Assembly (NCBI RefSeq): GCF_000717645.1
Contig: NZ_JNZZ01000041.1
Location: 1 to 38,957 of the forward strand
DNA length: 38,957 nt
Direction: 5' to 3'
Source: Streptomyces californicus
Lineage (GTDB): Bacteria > Actinomycetota > Actinomycetes > Streptomycetales > Streptomycetaceae
The notes beneath the pieces were generated by a model. The model was not told the DNA's origin and searched no databases. It saw nothing but the letters and a program-made list of their open reading frames with translations. Below are positions 1-8,577 of this stretch, one piece after another. Positions within the stretch are counted from its first letter, which is position 1. Each line of letters starts with the position of its first letter. The position numbers and the translations under genes are program-made.

Positions 1-46
1 GGGTTGGGGGTGGGATCGGGGTTGGCGTCGGGTGGCGGGGCCCGTG

Positions 47-1597
47 TCAGCGGCGGATGCCGGTGGCGAAGGGGAGCGTGTTCACGAAGGCGCGGTGGTG
101 CTCGCGGTCGCACCACTCCAGCTTGAGGTAGGACTTGCCGGCGGAGGCGCGGATCGTGCGCTTGTCGCGGGCGAGGGCCTCGGGCGACCGGGACGACACC
201 GTGATGTACCCGACGAGGTTGACTCCTGCCGCGCCGCTGGCGAGGTCTTCGCCCCGCTGGTCGAGCCGGCCGTGGGCGGCGATGTCGCGGGGGTCGACCG
301 TGCGGTTCATCTTGGCCTGGCGGCTGGCCTCGGCGTCGTCGTTGGTCTTCTCGGTCAGCATGCGCTCGATGGCGACCTCGGTGGGTTCGAGGTCCATGCA
401 GACGGCGACCGTACGGATGACGTCGGGGGTGTGGACGAGGAGCGGGGCGAGGAAGTTGACGCCGACGGGGGTCATCGGCCACTCCTTCACCCAGGCCGTG
501 GCGTGGCACCAGGGGGCGCGGGTGGTGGACTCGCGGGTCTTGGCCTGGAGGAACGTCGGCTCGACCGCGTCCAGTTCGGCGGGCCAGGCGTTGCGCTTGG
601 TCATGGCCTGGATGTGGTCGATGGGGTGGTCGGGGTCGTACATGGAGTGCACGAGGGAGGCGAGCCGGCTCTGGCCGAGCGGCTGGCGGACCCGGATGTC
701 GGCCTCGGCGAGGCGGGCGCAGATGTCGGTGAGCTCGCGGGCCATGACGACGGCGAGCCCGGCGTCGCGGTCGAGCTTGCGGCCGCCGTGGGGGCGGGCG
801 GCGCGGGCCATGGCGTTGGCCTCGGCGGCGAGGTCGCGGCTGTAGTGCATGCAGGCGACGAGGTAGGCGCGGTGCTGCTCGCTGGAGGTGGAGACCATGG
901 ACTGGAGCTGGTCGTAGGAGTCCTGGAGCCAGCCGGGGGCCTTCTTGTCGCCGCGCTGGGCGACGTCCTTGGCGTGGGCGTCGGGGTCGGCGGGGAGGGT
1001 GCGGGCGAGCATCTGGAGGCGGGTGACGAAGCCGTCGCCGTTGGCCACGTGCTTGAGGAGGGTGCCGAAGCGGTCGACGAGCGCTTCCTGGTCCTCGCTG
1101 TCGCGGAGGCCGACGCCGGGGCCCTCGATCTCGATGGCGGCGGTGACGGTGCGCCGGTCGGCGTGGAGGAGGACGGCGATCTCGTCGGGGCCGAAGGGGG
1201 CGGCGAGCCAGCTGATCCGGCCGATGCCGGGGGGCGGGCCGATCTCGACCTCGCGGCCGGCGGCGCTGACGCCGGCTTCCATGGCTCCGGAGCGGTAGGC
1301 GGTACCGCGGCGCAGGGAGCGTTTGAAGCTGCGGTTGATCTCGAACCACTTGTAGAAGGTGCGGCCCTTGTACGGGACGTACACGACGGCGAGGGCGAGC
1401 ATGGGGAAGCCGACGAGGCAGACGATGCGCATCGAGAGGACGGGGACGAGGAGCCCGCTCATCATGCCGAGGAACGCGCCGACGATGATCAGGGCGATCT
1501 CGCCGGTCTCGCGGTTCTTGCCGATGATCGCGTTCGGCCGAGCGCGGCCGATGAGATACGTGCGGCGGGGCGCCATCGTGTGGGACGGGGTGGTCAA
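47..1597 (-). CDS. SCO6880-family protein (VirB3/PrgI-like plus VirB4 N-terminal-like)
   Basis: A 516-residue membrane-associated component of an actinobacterial type IV secretion-like machine. Two hydrophobic helices lie at about residues 34-52 and 57-76, followed by an aromatic/basic stretch (FYKWFE) and a large soluble region without a Walker A motif. This fits the SCO6880 family, where a PrgI/VirB3-like membrane part is joined to a domain resembling the N-terminus of VirB4; the ATPase itself is expected from the next gene, outside the window. The start is a TTG whose last bases overlap the TGA of the upstream gene (TTGA), with a strong AGGAGG nine bases upstream, so I prefer it to the ATG seven codons in, which has no ribosome site. 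Family assignment is from recognition of the N-terminus (RRTYLIGRARPNAI) and context; the mechanistic role is inferred. Confidence 0.82.
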   Translation of the reverse strand: MTTPSHTMAPRRTYLIGRARPNAIIGKNRETGEIALIIVGAFLGMMSGLLVPVLSMRIVCLVGFPMLALAVVYVPYKGRTFYKWFEINRSFKRSLRRGTAYRSGAMEAGVSAAGREVEIGPPPGIGRISWLAAPFGPDEIAVLLHADRRTVTAAIEIEGPGVGLRDSEDQEALVDRFGTLLKHVANGDGFVTRLQMLARTLPADPDAHAKDVAQRGDKKAPGWLQDSYDQLQSMVSTSSEQHRAYLVACMHYSRDLAAEANAMARAARPHGGRKLDRDAGLAVVMARELTDICARLAEADIRVRQPLGQSRLASLVHSMYDPDHPIDHIQAMTKRNAWPAELDAVEPTFLQAKTRESTTRAPWCHATAWVKEWPMTPVGVNFLAPLLVHTPDVIRTVAVCMDLEPTEVAIERMLTEKTNDDAEASRQAKMNRTVDPRDIAAHGRLDQRGEDLASGAAGVNLVGYITVSSRSPEALARDKRTIRASAGKSYLKLEWCDREHHRAFVNTLPFATGIRR

Positions 1598-2979
1598 CGC
1601 CCTCCACCTCCTGTGTTCGAGTTGCCTGTGCTGCCGAAGCCGCCTCCGCCTCGGGAGGAGCGGCTGCTGTGGGGGGTGCTGGAGGTGGGCGCGGAGCCGC
1701 TGCGGGGCGAGGGGGCGGCGGAACCGCCGCTGCTACCGCCGGTCCCGCCTCCGCCGGAGGTACGGGAGCTGTGGGCGGCGACGCCGCCGCTGGCCGGGTT
1801 GGCGGGACGGGCGCCGCCTCCGCCGCCGCCGCTCTGCTCGGTGCGGCCGCTGTGGGTCTTGATGCCCTGGGAGACGAGGGCGGCGGGGGAGCTGATCAGG
1901 GCGGCGGCCTGGGAGCCGTCGGTGGCCTGCTTGCGGTTGGTGCGGGCGCCCTGGATCTCGTCGCCGAAGCCGGGGACGAAGCGGTAGATCATGGCGGAGG
2001 CGAAGATGGCCAGCAGGATGATGGAGAGGCCGGAGACGACGGCGGAGAAGGCGTCGGGGCCGTCGCCCGTGGAGAGCGCTCCGGCGAGGCCGAGGACGAT
2101 GACGATGACCGGCTTGACCATGATCACCGCGATCATGATGCCGGCCCAGCGGCGGACGTGGCCCCACATGTTCTTGTCGACGAGACCGGCGTAGACGACG
2201 ATCCCGAGGAGCGCGCCGACGTAGAGCAGGGCGGCGCGGATGACGAGTTCGAGCCAGAGGATGCCGGCGGCGAGGATCGAGACGAGCGAGACGACGATCA
2301 GCATGATGGGGCCGCCGCCGATGTCCTCACCCTTCTTGAGGGCCTCGGCGAATGAGCCGAAGAAGACGTCGGTCTGGCCGCCGGTCGCGGAGGCGATGAT
2401 CTCGGTGACGCCGTCGGTGGCGGAGACGATCGTGTAGAGGATCAGCGGGGTGAAGGCCGAGGCGAGGACGGTGAGCCAGAGGAACCCGACGGCCTCGGAG
2501 ATCGCGGTGGTGAGGGGCACGCCGCGGATGGCGCGCTTGGCCACGGCGAGGAGCCAGAGGACGAGGGTGAGGATGGTGGAGGCCGCGAAGATGACGGCGT
2601 ACTGCTGGAGGAACTTGGGGTTGGTGAAGTCGACGTTGGCCGTGGACTCGACGGCTTCGCTGAGCTTGCCGACGATCCAGGAGGCGGCGTCGGCGCAGCC
2701 TCGGGCGAGGGAGGAGAGGGGGTCGAGGGACTCCGACGGGTCGGGGGATCCCGGCACGCTGCTGGGCGCGCTGTCGCTGTTGCCTTCCTCGCAGTACTTC
2801 TTCACCTCGCCGAACAGCAGACTGCAGTCCTCGTTCGTGCTCGGAGAAGGCGTCGGAGTTGGCGTCGGGGTGGGTGTCGGGTCCGCAGCCGCGTGTCCTG
2901 CGAAGGCGAGCGCGGCCGCTTGCAGTCCGATCAGCGAGGTTGCCACCGAACGGAAGCGGTACTTGGGGCTACCTGGCAT
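1594..2979 (-). CDS. VirB6/TrbL-like polytopic membrane protein
   Basis: A 461-residue polytopic membrane protein. It has a basic N-terminus and hydrophobic signal (about 1-32, ending AGHAAADP), a short Thr-Pro repeat (33-46), then a soluble stretch and about six hydrophobic helices between residues 120 and 340. The C-terminal 100 residues are Gly/Ser-rich and low complexity. This layout and the position between VirB3-like and VirB8-like genes match TrbL/VirB6-type channel components. The ATG is preceded by GGAGG at eight bases. It overlaps the upstream gene by 11 bases and the downstream gene by 4, so the three genes form a tightly coupled operon. The mature N-terminus facing outward and the low-complexity tail are features of actinobacterial versions. 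Function is by architecture and synteny only. Confidence 0.75.
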   Translation of the reverse strand: MPGSPKYRFRSVATSLIGLQAAALAFAGHAAADPTPTPTPTPTPSPSTNEDCSLLFGEVKKYCEEGNSDSAPSSVPGSPDPSESLDPLSSLARGCADAASWIVGKLSEAVESTANVDFTNPKFLQQYAVIFAASTILTLVLWLLAVAKRAIRGVPLTTAISEAVGFLWLTVLASAFTPLILYTIVSATDGVTEIIASATGGQTDVFFGSFAEALKKGEDIGGGPIMLIVVSLVSILAAGILWLELVIRAALLYVGALLGIVVYAGLVDKNMWGHVRRWAGIMIAVIMVKPVIVIVLGLAGALSTGDGPDAFSAVVSGLSIILLAIFASAMIYRFVPGFGDEIQGARTNRKQATDGSQAAALISSPAALVSQGIKTHSGRTEQSGGGGGGARPANPASGGVAAHSSRTSGGGGTGGSSGGSAAPSPRSGSAPTSSTPHSSRSSRGGGGFGSTGNSNTGGGGR

Positions 2980-3838
2980 AAGTGAAGCCTCCGTACTCCT
3001 CTACGGCCTTGCTGATCGTGTCGGACTGTGATGCCGCGACGTCGCCGGGAACAGGGGCGGGGCCGTCGCTCTCGGAGGCGGAGGTCACCTTCCAGTCGCC
3101 TTCCAGCCAGGACAGTTGGGCCGTCCACGTCTTCCAGGTGGTGCTGACGGGCTTGGTGGAGTCCTGCCCGGACATACCGATGAGGCCCGTGTACCAGACA
3201 GCCACCTCGGCGGTGTCCTTGTCGAATGCCAGAACCTTGGTGCCTACCGGAACGGTCCGTGAGATGAAGGTGCTGCCTTTCGGAGCGTTTCCTTCAGGAT
3301 CGAGCCCGAGGCGCCCGAGGAACTCCGTCGAGTAGGCCAGATCCTGTGGAGCTCGGAGCTCGTCGGCTGCCTCCGGGGAGTAGACCGTGTCGAGGATGCG
3401 GTGGCGGCTCTCCTTGGTGAACATCTCCGCAGACCCCAACGCCACCGCGTAGTTCGCCGCCGCGCTCTGTGCGCCCTGCTCGTCGTGGGCGAAGCCGGAG
3501 GCGATGGTTCCGTTCTTGCCCTGGACGGGCTTGGTGCCGGTCGCCGCGGTGGGGGCGCTGCCCGTGCTCCTGCGGCCCTTGGCGCCCGGCGAGGCGTCGT
3601 CGTCGCTGCCGCCGCCTCGGTTGGCGAAGGCGATGGCGGCGATGAGGAGGACCACGACGCCGACGATCATCACCAGGGAACGGGAGTTCCGGGCAGGCCG
3701 GCGGGCCTGGGGATGGCCGGCGTCGCTGTCGGGCAGCCTGGTGCGGGTCTGGCGGGTGCCGCCGAGGGTGCTGTACGGGTCGTCCGTGCGGCCGCCCCGG
3801 TCCGTGGGGCGGTAGTCGTGCTCGTCACCGGGGCTCAT
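2969..3838 (-). CDS. TcpC/VirB8-like conjugal transfer protein
   Basis: A 289-residue bitopic protein: a charged cytoplasmic N-terminus of about 52 residues, a single transmembrane helix (about 54-72, SLVMIVGVVVLLIAAIAFA), a Gly/Asp-rich linker, then an extracellular domain of about 200 residues ending EYGGFTYAR. This is the layout of TcpC/VirB8-type assembly factors of Gram-positive type IV systems. The frame is open further upstream to a TTG at 3943, but the ATG at 3838 (MSPGDEHDY) has GGGAG ten bases upstream and gives the normal short cytoplasmic tail, so I start there. Its stop overlaps the next gene's start. The extracellular part contains AVWYTGLIG and TTWKTWTAQLSWLEGDWKV, resembling the NTF2-like fold of TcpC, but the fold cannot be confirmed by eye. 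Confidence 0.72.
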   Translation of the reverse strand: MSPGDEHDYRPTDRGGRTDDPYSTLGGTRQTRTRLPDSDAGHPQARRPARNSRSLVMIVGVVVLLIAAIAFANRGGGSDDDASPGAKGRRSTGSAPTAATGTKPVQGKNGTIASGFAHDEQGAQSAAANYAVALGSAEMFTKESRHRILDTVYSPEAADELRAPQDLAYSTEFLGRLGLDPEGNAPKGSTFISRTVPVGTKVLAFDKDTAEVAVWYTGLIGMSGQDSTKPVSTTWKTWTAQLSWLEGDWKVTSASESDGPAPVPGDVAASQSDTISKAVEEYGGFTYAR

Positions 3839-4024
3839 GCCGCGTTCGCTCCCTCGGTCGTGTGCGGAACCGCGCAGGACGGGTCCGATGGTGCTGGTCG
3901 CCGCTCGAACGCGGTCTGGTGACTCGACATCAGGGAAACGCAACCTCAGCCGGTGGGCACGACGGGCGGACGGTGGGGGGCGGGGCCGGGCCGGGAAGGC
4001 CCGCGGGAATGAGCCGACGGTGGG

Positions 4025-4342
4025 TCAGACGGCCATTCCGTAGACGATGGTGAACAGGGTCCCCAGGGAGCCGATGATGAAGACCCCGGTCAGGCCGGCC
4101 ACGATCAGGCCCTTGCCCTGTTCCGCGCTGAACGTGTCGCGCAGCGCCGTCGCACCGATCCGCTGCTTCGCCGCGCCCCAGATCGCGATGCCGAGGCAGA
4201 GCAGGATGGCGATGGCCATCACCACCTCGATCATGATGCGCGCCTCGTTGCCCAGCGTCCCGAACGGCCCCCAGTCCGGAGCGATTCCGCCGATGATGGT
4301 GGTGATGTCGCCCTTCTCTGCTGCCAGGATCATGTAAGTCAC
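4025..4342 (-). CDS. VirB2-like two-helix membrane protein
   Basis: A 105-residue protein with a short polar N-terminus and two hydrophobic helices (about 36-57, MIEVVMAIAILLCLGIAIWGAA, and about 80-103) separated by a basic loop (KQRIGATALRDTFSAEQ). Size and topology are those of VirB2/TrbC-type pilin-like subunits, and it is the first gene of the minus-strand secretion-like operon. The GTG at 4342 sits almost on top of a GGGG ribosome site; an ATG three codons in (4333) has a more usual spacing and may be the true start. It carries no classical cleavable signal, unlike proteobacterial VirB2. Identity rests on size, topology and neighbours. Confidence 0.7.
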   Translation of the reverse strand: MTYMILAAEKGDITTIIGGIAPDWGPFGTLGNEARIMIEVVMAIAILLCLGIAIWGAAKQRIGATALRDTFSAEQGKGLIVAGLTGVFIIGSLGTLFTIVYGMAV

Positions 4343-4660
4343 CGCCCCTGTTGGGTAGTTCGCTGCCCGTGCCGACCGGCACGGGTCGCCTTCTATCTTC
4401 GCTGATGAAACCGCGCTCGCACGACGCCTTCCGGGGTCTCTTTACCCGGATCTCGCACGTTTGACCGGGGCGACCACCCTGACCTGCGGCGTGACCTGAC
4501 TCTTCGTACACACGCCTGGTCACTCTGTGTATCACGGGGTGTGACCAGGAGCAACGACGGTGGCCATGGGTTCTGATGCGGTTGCAGCGTTCACGGAGCA
4601 CGGCGTGTTCGCATGCGCCGTTCGAGAGCCCTCGGTGCGCCGGTCGCCTCCCCGTTCGAT
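4343..4660. other. Intergenic region upstream of the secretion-like operon, two inverted repeats
   Basis: About 318 bases without a convincing gene. It holds an inverted repeat with 8-bp arms and a 4-base loop at 4366-4385 (CCCGTGCC/GGCACGGG), in the expected leader of the VirB2-like gene. A second 8-bp inverted repeat is at 4516-4548 (CTGGTCAC/GTGACCAG, 17-base spacer), which could be an operator or a weak terminator for the gene at 4661-5209. No clear minus 10 or minus 35 pair was seen. Confidence 0.5.
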
Positions 4661-5209
4661 TCAGTGGGCGGCGCGAAGCCGCCGCGGGCGCGTACGACGG
4701 TGGTAGGAGAGGGTGATGGCACCGAGCAGCGGGCCCCAGAGGACCAGGGGTTGGTAGAGGACGCCGACCACGAGGCTGCCGGAGGGGGTCATGTCCGGGT
4801 GGGGGTAGGCCCACCACCACGGCATGGCCGCCCAGATCGCCGTCAGCGCGAGGGCGCCGACGGCGGCCGGTACGACGGCGGCGAGTGGACGGACGCGACG
4901 GTGGCCCACGACCGGCAGCCACCCGGGCATCGTCTCGCCCCACGGTCGCACCAGCCCGAGGGAGAGCAGGGCGAGCAGCTCGCAGACGATGCTCAGGGCC
5001 AGCATCCACATCTTGGCGCCCGGGGTCTCGAACGGGACGAATCCGGCTTCGGTGTAGCCGGACGGGAATCCGCACACCATCGCCAGCCGCCACAGTCCGG
5101 TCGGCAGCACGATCAGCGGGATCAACCGCGCGGAGCGGACGGCCCATCGCGGCGGGGGCGATGAGGAGGTGCGGGTCGGCTGTTCCTTGGAGGAGCGCAT
5201 GCGTTCCAT
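4661..5209 (-). CDS. Hypothetical multi-spanning membrane protein
   Basis: A protein of about 182 residues with four hydrophobic helices (around RLIPLIVLPTGLWRLAMV, KMWMLALSIVCELLALLSLG, PLAAVVPAAVGALALTAIWA and LYQPLVLWGPLLGAITLSY) and a basic C-terminus. It is not part of a family I can name; the position upstream of the VirB2-like gene suggests it belongs to the same membrane module. The start is uncertain. I chose the ATG at 5209; another ATG is at 5200 and neither has a strong ribosome site. The frame stays open upstream to a GTG at 5611, adding about 134 Pro/Arg-rich residues that do not look like a domain but keep GC-rich third positions. Confidence 0.6.
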   Translation of the reverse strand: MERMRSSKEQPTRTSSSPPPRWAVRSARLIPLIVLPTGLWRLAMVCGFPSGYTEAGFVPFETPGAKMWMLALSIVCELLALLSLGLVRPWGETMPGWLPVVGHRRVRPLAAVVPAAVGALALTAIWAAMPWWWAYPHPDMTPSGSLVVGVLYQPLVLWGPLLGAITLSYHRRTRPRRLRAAH

Positions 5210-5639
5210 CGTGGTCACGGCGGCATGGCGCGGCGTCAGCTTGGCGGTCCGAGCGAGCTGTTCTTCGGTACGAGGCCGGGGGCGTGGTCTCCGCCGCGTG
5301 GGGGAGACGGCCTCGACCGTGGGGTCCTCCGGCTTCGCGTTCGTACGGTTCCGCCGTGGGCGGGGCGCGTTGGGGGCGTGTTCGGCGCTGTGGGGTCGGT
5401 ACGGACTCCGGGCGCCGAGGCGCCGACGCGGCTTCCGGCTTCCGGGCGGTGCGTTCCTCGGGTCGGCTCCCCTTCGTTCGGGTGAACCGTGCGGTGGGGC
5501 GGGGGCGGTGCCGCTGGGTGCGCGGGCCCGGGGCCACGGGGTTTCGGGGCGTACGGGGGCCGGGGCGCGGCGCGTTGACGTAGGGCATGTCGGGCAGCGC
5601 GGATTTGGCACAGTGCCGCTCCACGATCAAGCGAACGGG
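5210..5639. other. Ambiguous 430-bp stretch between divergent genes
   Basis: This stretch lies between the minus-strand membrane protein and the plus-strand helical protein. It is extremely GC-rich, and frames on both strands are open through it, so frame openness is not informative. It may be an N-terminal extension of the 4661 gene (Pro/Arg-rich, minus strand), or an untranslated divergent promoter region. No consensus promoter or repeat was found. Confidence 0.4.
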
Positions 5640-6194
5640 GTGAGTGGCGTGGGCGGAGTGACGGGTACCGGACAGCCGGACGGGGGCTCGGACCGGCTGT
5701 GGCCGCCGACGGGGCCGACCGGTCCGGCGGGTCTGGCGGGGGCGGCGGAGTCGGTGGAGCCTGTGCGTCCGATGGGGCCGGTGGGGGTGCCGGGACGGGA
5801 CGGGGCGCCCGGAGCGGCGGGTGAAGGCGATCTTCAGCACCATCGACGCCCATGGCTGCGGGCCGCTGAGGGCGCCGACCACCTGGTGACGCTTCTCGGC
5901 CCGGTGAGGGCGGACCTGGACGCGGCGCACCGTGGGGTGGTCGCCGGCGGCGGGGCCTTGTCCGCGCTGGCCGAACTGGGTGTGGTCCGCGCCTCGTGGG
6001 AGCGCCGTATCGACCAGGCGCGCGGTGAGTGCGGAAGCCTCGCCGGGAATCTTCGCGAGGCCGTCCGGGCGCAGAGCCGGTCGAACGAGGCGGTGAAGAG
6101 CGGCTTCGACGCCGTGGGGACGCCGGCCGCGGTGTCCGCAGGTACGGCTGCCGCGGCAGCTTCCGGGACGCCGGGCGACGGCGGAGTGCGGTGA
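5640..6194 (+). CDS. Collagen-like/helical protein, possible ESX-type partner
   Basis: About 184 residues. The first 60 contain short runs of Gly-X-Y triplets rich in Pro (GPTGPAGLAGA, then GPVGVPGRDGAPGAAGEG), a collagen-like signature. The following 100 residues form an Ala-rich helical region (AEGADHLVTLLGPVRADL, then ASWERRIDQARGECGSLAG) of the length and composition of WXG100/EspC-like secretion partners, though no strict WXG is present. The stop overlaps the GTG of the next gene by GTGA, so it is co-translated with the alpha/beta hydrolase. The start is uncertain: GTG codons at 5640, 5649 and 5658 are all possible, with weak ribosome sites. I infer an accessory or targeting partner for the hydrolase; no homologue was checked. 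Confidence 0.6.
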   Translation: MSGVGGVTGTGQPDGGSDRLWPPTGPTGPAGLAGAAESVEPVRPMGPVGVPGRDGAPGAAGEGDLQHHRRPWLRAAEGADHLVTLLGPVRADLDAAHRGVVAGGGALSALAELGVVRASWERRIDQARGECGSLAGNLREAVRAQSRSNEAVKSGFDAVGTPAAVSAGTAAAAASGTPGDGGVR

Positions 6195-6238
6195 GCGGGC
6201 GGAATGGCGGGCGACGGCAGAGCGCGGTGAGCGGGTGG
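6172..6238 (+). repeat. 36-bp-period tandem duplication over a coupled start site
   Basis: Positions 6172-6202 and 6208-6238 are nearly identical (3 differences in 31 positions) with a period of exactly 36 bases. Each copy carries a GTGAGCGGG segment, giving two in-frame GTG starts (6191 and 6227) for the downstream hydrolase. Confidence 0.85.
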
Positions 6239-8020
6239 GACGGCGCCGGGTCCACGTTGACCTGGGCCGCCTTGCGGGAGGTGAAGTGCGCCGAGTTGGA
6301 GGAGGCGGCGGACGGCTGGGGGCGGACGAGCAACCGTGCCGACGCAGCCCGGGACCGGATCGAGAGCCGGCTCCTGCCCGGCCTGCGCGGAACGCAGAAG
6401 GGGGAGGCGGCCGAGGCGGCGACGCGGCGGCTGCGCGGTCTGGGAACGAACTTCCAGTACATCTATACGGAGTGCGGGCTGCTGCGGACCACGCTGAACA
6501 GCCTGGCTCACGAGATCAAGACCCAGCAACGGGTGTTGCAGGGGGCGCTGGACGAGGCGGCGGCCCTGCGCCTCACGGTGCACGCCGACGGATCGGTGAC
6601 GTACCCGGCGGGCGGGGAGGGCCTCGTCGACGGGAAGCCGCTGCCGGGCGGTACGGCGTCCGGGGTCCCGAACCCGGGCATGGTCGCACCGTCGGGGCTC
6701 GTCGCTCCCAACCCGAACGCGGGCCGGGCCCAGGACATCGCGGACCGGGTGGCGCAGGCCGTACGGGCGGCGGCCGACGCGGACTGGCGGTACGCCCGCA
6801 TCCTGCGGTCGCTGAAGGCGCAGGAGGGCCTGGGCGTCTCGACGGCGACGTGGACGGACGCGGCATCCGACGCGGAGGCGGTACGGCAGGCGGCGCGCGG
6901 CTACCTGAAGGACGCCGTCCCGCACGACGCGAGCCCGGCCGAACGCAAGGCGTGGTGGGCGGGCCTGACGGATGAACAGCGTGAGGAGTACCTCGCGGTG
7001 TACCCGGACCAGATCGGCAACCTGGACGGGATCCCGGCCCTCGTCCGGGACGCGGCGAACCGGGACAACCTCCAGCTGCTGATCGGAAAGCTGGAGGGCC
7101 GGAACGACGGTGACGCGGAGACCAAGCTCGCCGCTCTGCGGGAGATCGACCGCCAACTGCGAGCGGGAACGAAGCCGGGGGAGCCGCCGATGTACCTGCT
7201 CGGCATCGGGGACCAGGGCAACGGGCGGGCGATCGTCTCGTACGGGAACCCGGACGCGGCGCGGAATGTGGCGGCGTATGTGCCGGGGCTGAACACGTCG
7301 CTGGATATGGAGTTCGCCAGGGGGGATCTGAAGCGGGCGCGCGATACGGCGATGGCGGCGCGGGAGATCGACGGAGAGACCGCGGCGATCGCCTGGCTGG
7401 GGTACGACGCCCCTCAGCTCCTCGACGGGATAAGCAGCCTGGATGTCGCCGGCACCGAGCGAGCCGAGACCGGCGGGAGGGCGTTCCACGGCTTCATGTC
7501 CGGACTGGCCGCCTCGAACGACCACGACGAACCGCACATGACCGCTATCGGACACTCCTACGGGTCGAGAACCGTCGGAGCTGCCACGCAGTACGAAGGC
7601 GGTATCCCTGAGGTCGACGACATCGTCCTCGTTGGCAGCCCTGGGGTGGGAGTGGACCGTGCGGAGGACCTCCATGTGGGGAAGGACCACGTATTCGTCG
7701 GTGCTGCGAAAAACGATGTGGTGACCCACCTCCCCTCCTTGGGAAGCGGAATGCTGGAGGTGGCGGGAAAACCCTTCGGGCCGATGGGGGAGTTGGCGGT
7801 GGACGCTGTCCGCGGGGGTGATGACGACCTGTGGTTCGGTAGAAACCCGGCGAGCGAGGGGTTCGGTGCGCGGCGTTTCGTGGTGGATCCTGGGCCACCG
7901 TTCTCGCTCGACGCGCATTCGCAGTACTTCGATCCGGAATTGGATACAGAATCGGCCGACAGTATTGCGATGATCGTCGCGGGCGAAGGGCACAAGGTCA
8001 AGCAGGAGAGCGCGGAGTGA
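6191..8020 (+). CDS. Alpha/beta hydrolase (DUF1023) with N-terminal WXG/ESX-like helical domain
   Basis: About 609 residues from the GTG at 6191, or 12 fewer from 6227. Residues ~20-125 are a helical domain (LTWAALREVK, EAADGWGRTSN) typical of Streptomyces ESX-like N-termini. After a Gly/Pro linker, the second half is an alpha/beta-hydrolase of the DUF1023 (PF06259) type: the conserved region ERKAWWAGLTDEQREEYLAV, then YVPGLNTSLD, the nucleophile elbow GHSYGS with Ser456, LVGSPGVGV, and a late His in DAHSQYFDPE. The family is expected to hydrolyse an ester or lipid-like substrate, but the substrate is unknown. There is no Sec signal; the ESX-like domain suggests non-Sec export. The start overlaps the upstream stop by GTGA and the stop overlaps the lipoprotein start by GTGA, so the three genes are coupled. 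The last few hundred bases become less GC-rich than the 5' part. Confidence 0.85.
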   Translation: MSGRNGGRRQSAVSGWDGAGSTLTWAALREVKCAELEEAADGWGRTSNRADAARDRIESRLLPGLRGTQKGEAAEAATRRLRGLGTNFQYIYTECGLLRTTLNSLAHEIKTQQRVLQGALDEAAALRLTVHADGSVTYPAGGEGLVDGKPLPGGTASGVPNPGMVAPSGLVAPNPNAGRAQDIADRVAQAVRAAADADWRYARILRSLKAQEGLGVSTATWTDAASDAEAVRQAARGYLKDAVPHDASPAERKAWWAGLTDEQREEYLAVYPDQIGNLDGIPALVRDAANRDNLQLLIGKLEGRNDGDAETKLAALREIDRQLRAGTKPGEPPMYLLGIGDQGNGRAIVSYGNPDAARNVAAYVPGLNTSLDMEFARGDLKRARDTAMAAREIDGETAAIAWLGYDAPQLLDGISSLDVAGTERAETGGRAFHGFMSGLAASNDHDEPHMTAIGHSYGSRTVGAATQYEGGIPEVDDIVLVGSPGVGVDRAEDLHVGKDHVFVGAAKNDVVTHLPSLGSGMLEVAGKPFGPMGELAVDAVRGGDDDLWFGRNPASEGFGARRFVVDPGPPFSLDAHSQYFDPELDTESADSIAMIVAGEGHKVKQESAE

Positions 8021-8577
8021 AGCGTTTGTTGCGCTCGTCGGTGATCTCTTTCTGTTTCGCTTCATTGCTTGTTGGGTGCGCGGGCGACAGGGGTTCAAAT
8101 ATGGATATGCAAGCTGCTGCGGAGCGATCCGATGAGATTCTTGATTCTGTGCTGAAGGAGATTCGGCCGGAGCTGAGGTGGACGCACGGGCCCACCAGCG
8201 TTGGCATGTGCGACGTCACGCGCAGACGCGTTGTCATGACGAATATTTCAGCCGAGAGGCGAGGGAGCCTGCTGGGTCTGGTCGACCGTTATTGGCGTAG
8301 GAGTGGGTATCGCATGACAGCCATCAATAATGATGTCGATTTCCCAGCCATCTATGCCAGAACGCAGGACGGCTTCAGCGTGAGACTCCGCATCGGAGGC
8401 AAGGGGCAGGCGTTCTTCCAGGTGGATACGCCCTGCGTTCAGGAGTCGGAGGTGCTGGATTCCACCAGTCAGGCGACCGCGCCCCTGTATGAGGGCATGG
8501 AGCTCATCCCCCGCCCCAACATCCACTCCGACTTCTGGTCCGCAGGGGCGTCAGAGGAGGCGGGTGGGCGGTCGTGA
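8017..8577 (+). CDS. Lipoprotein paired with the first DUF1023 hydrolase
   Basis: A 186-residue predicted lipoprotein: basic N-terminus (MKRLLRS), hydrophobic core and lipobox LVGC with Cys21. The mature part begins with a helix (MDMQAAAERSDEILDSVLKEI) and has two other conserved Cys, in GMCDVTRRR and DTPCVQES, which could form a disulfide outside the cell. It ends IPRPNIHSDFW. It is clearly paralogous to the lipoprotein at 11270-11926 over nearly its whole mature length. The GTG is preceded by AGGAG at eight bases and overlaps the hydrolase stop. Codon usage is strikingly less GC-rich than in its paralogue (for example GAT, ATT, CTT, TCT and GCT codons), suggesting separate ancestry. Function is unknown; pairing with the hydrolase suggests a partner or protective protein. 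Confidence 0.82.
   Translation: MKRLLRSSVISFCFASLLVGCAGDRGSNMDMQAAAERSDEILDSVLKEIRPELRWTHGPTSVGMCDVTRRRVVMTNISAERRGSLLGLVDRYWRRSGYRMTAINNDVDFPAIYARTQDGFSVRLRIGGKGQAFFQVDTPCVQESEVLDSTSQATAPLYEGMELIPRPNIHSDFWSAGASEEAGGRS

Noticed and set aside
32..1987. Very long plus-strand open frame opposite the SCO6880-family gene
   Set aside because: It is Gly/Ala/Val/Asp-rich with no domain, signal or ribosome site, and mirrors GC-rich third positions of the real minus-strand genes.
2846..2880. Repeat tract as a possible mobile or CRISPR-like repeat
   Set aside because: It is the coding sequence of a short Thr-Pro stretch in the VirB6-like protein.
3839..3943. N-terminal extension of the TcpC-like gene to a TTG
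   Set aside because: The extension lacks domain character and a ribosome site; the ATG at 3838 has one and gives a normal short cytoplasmic tail.
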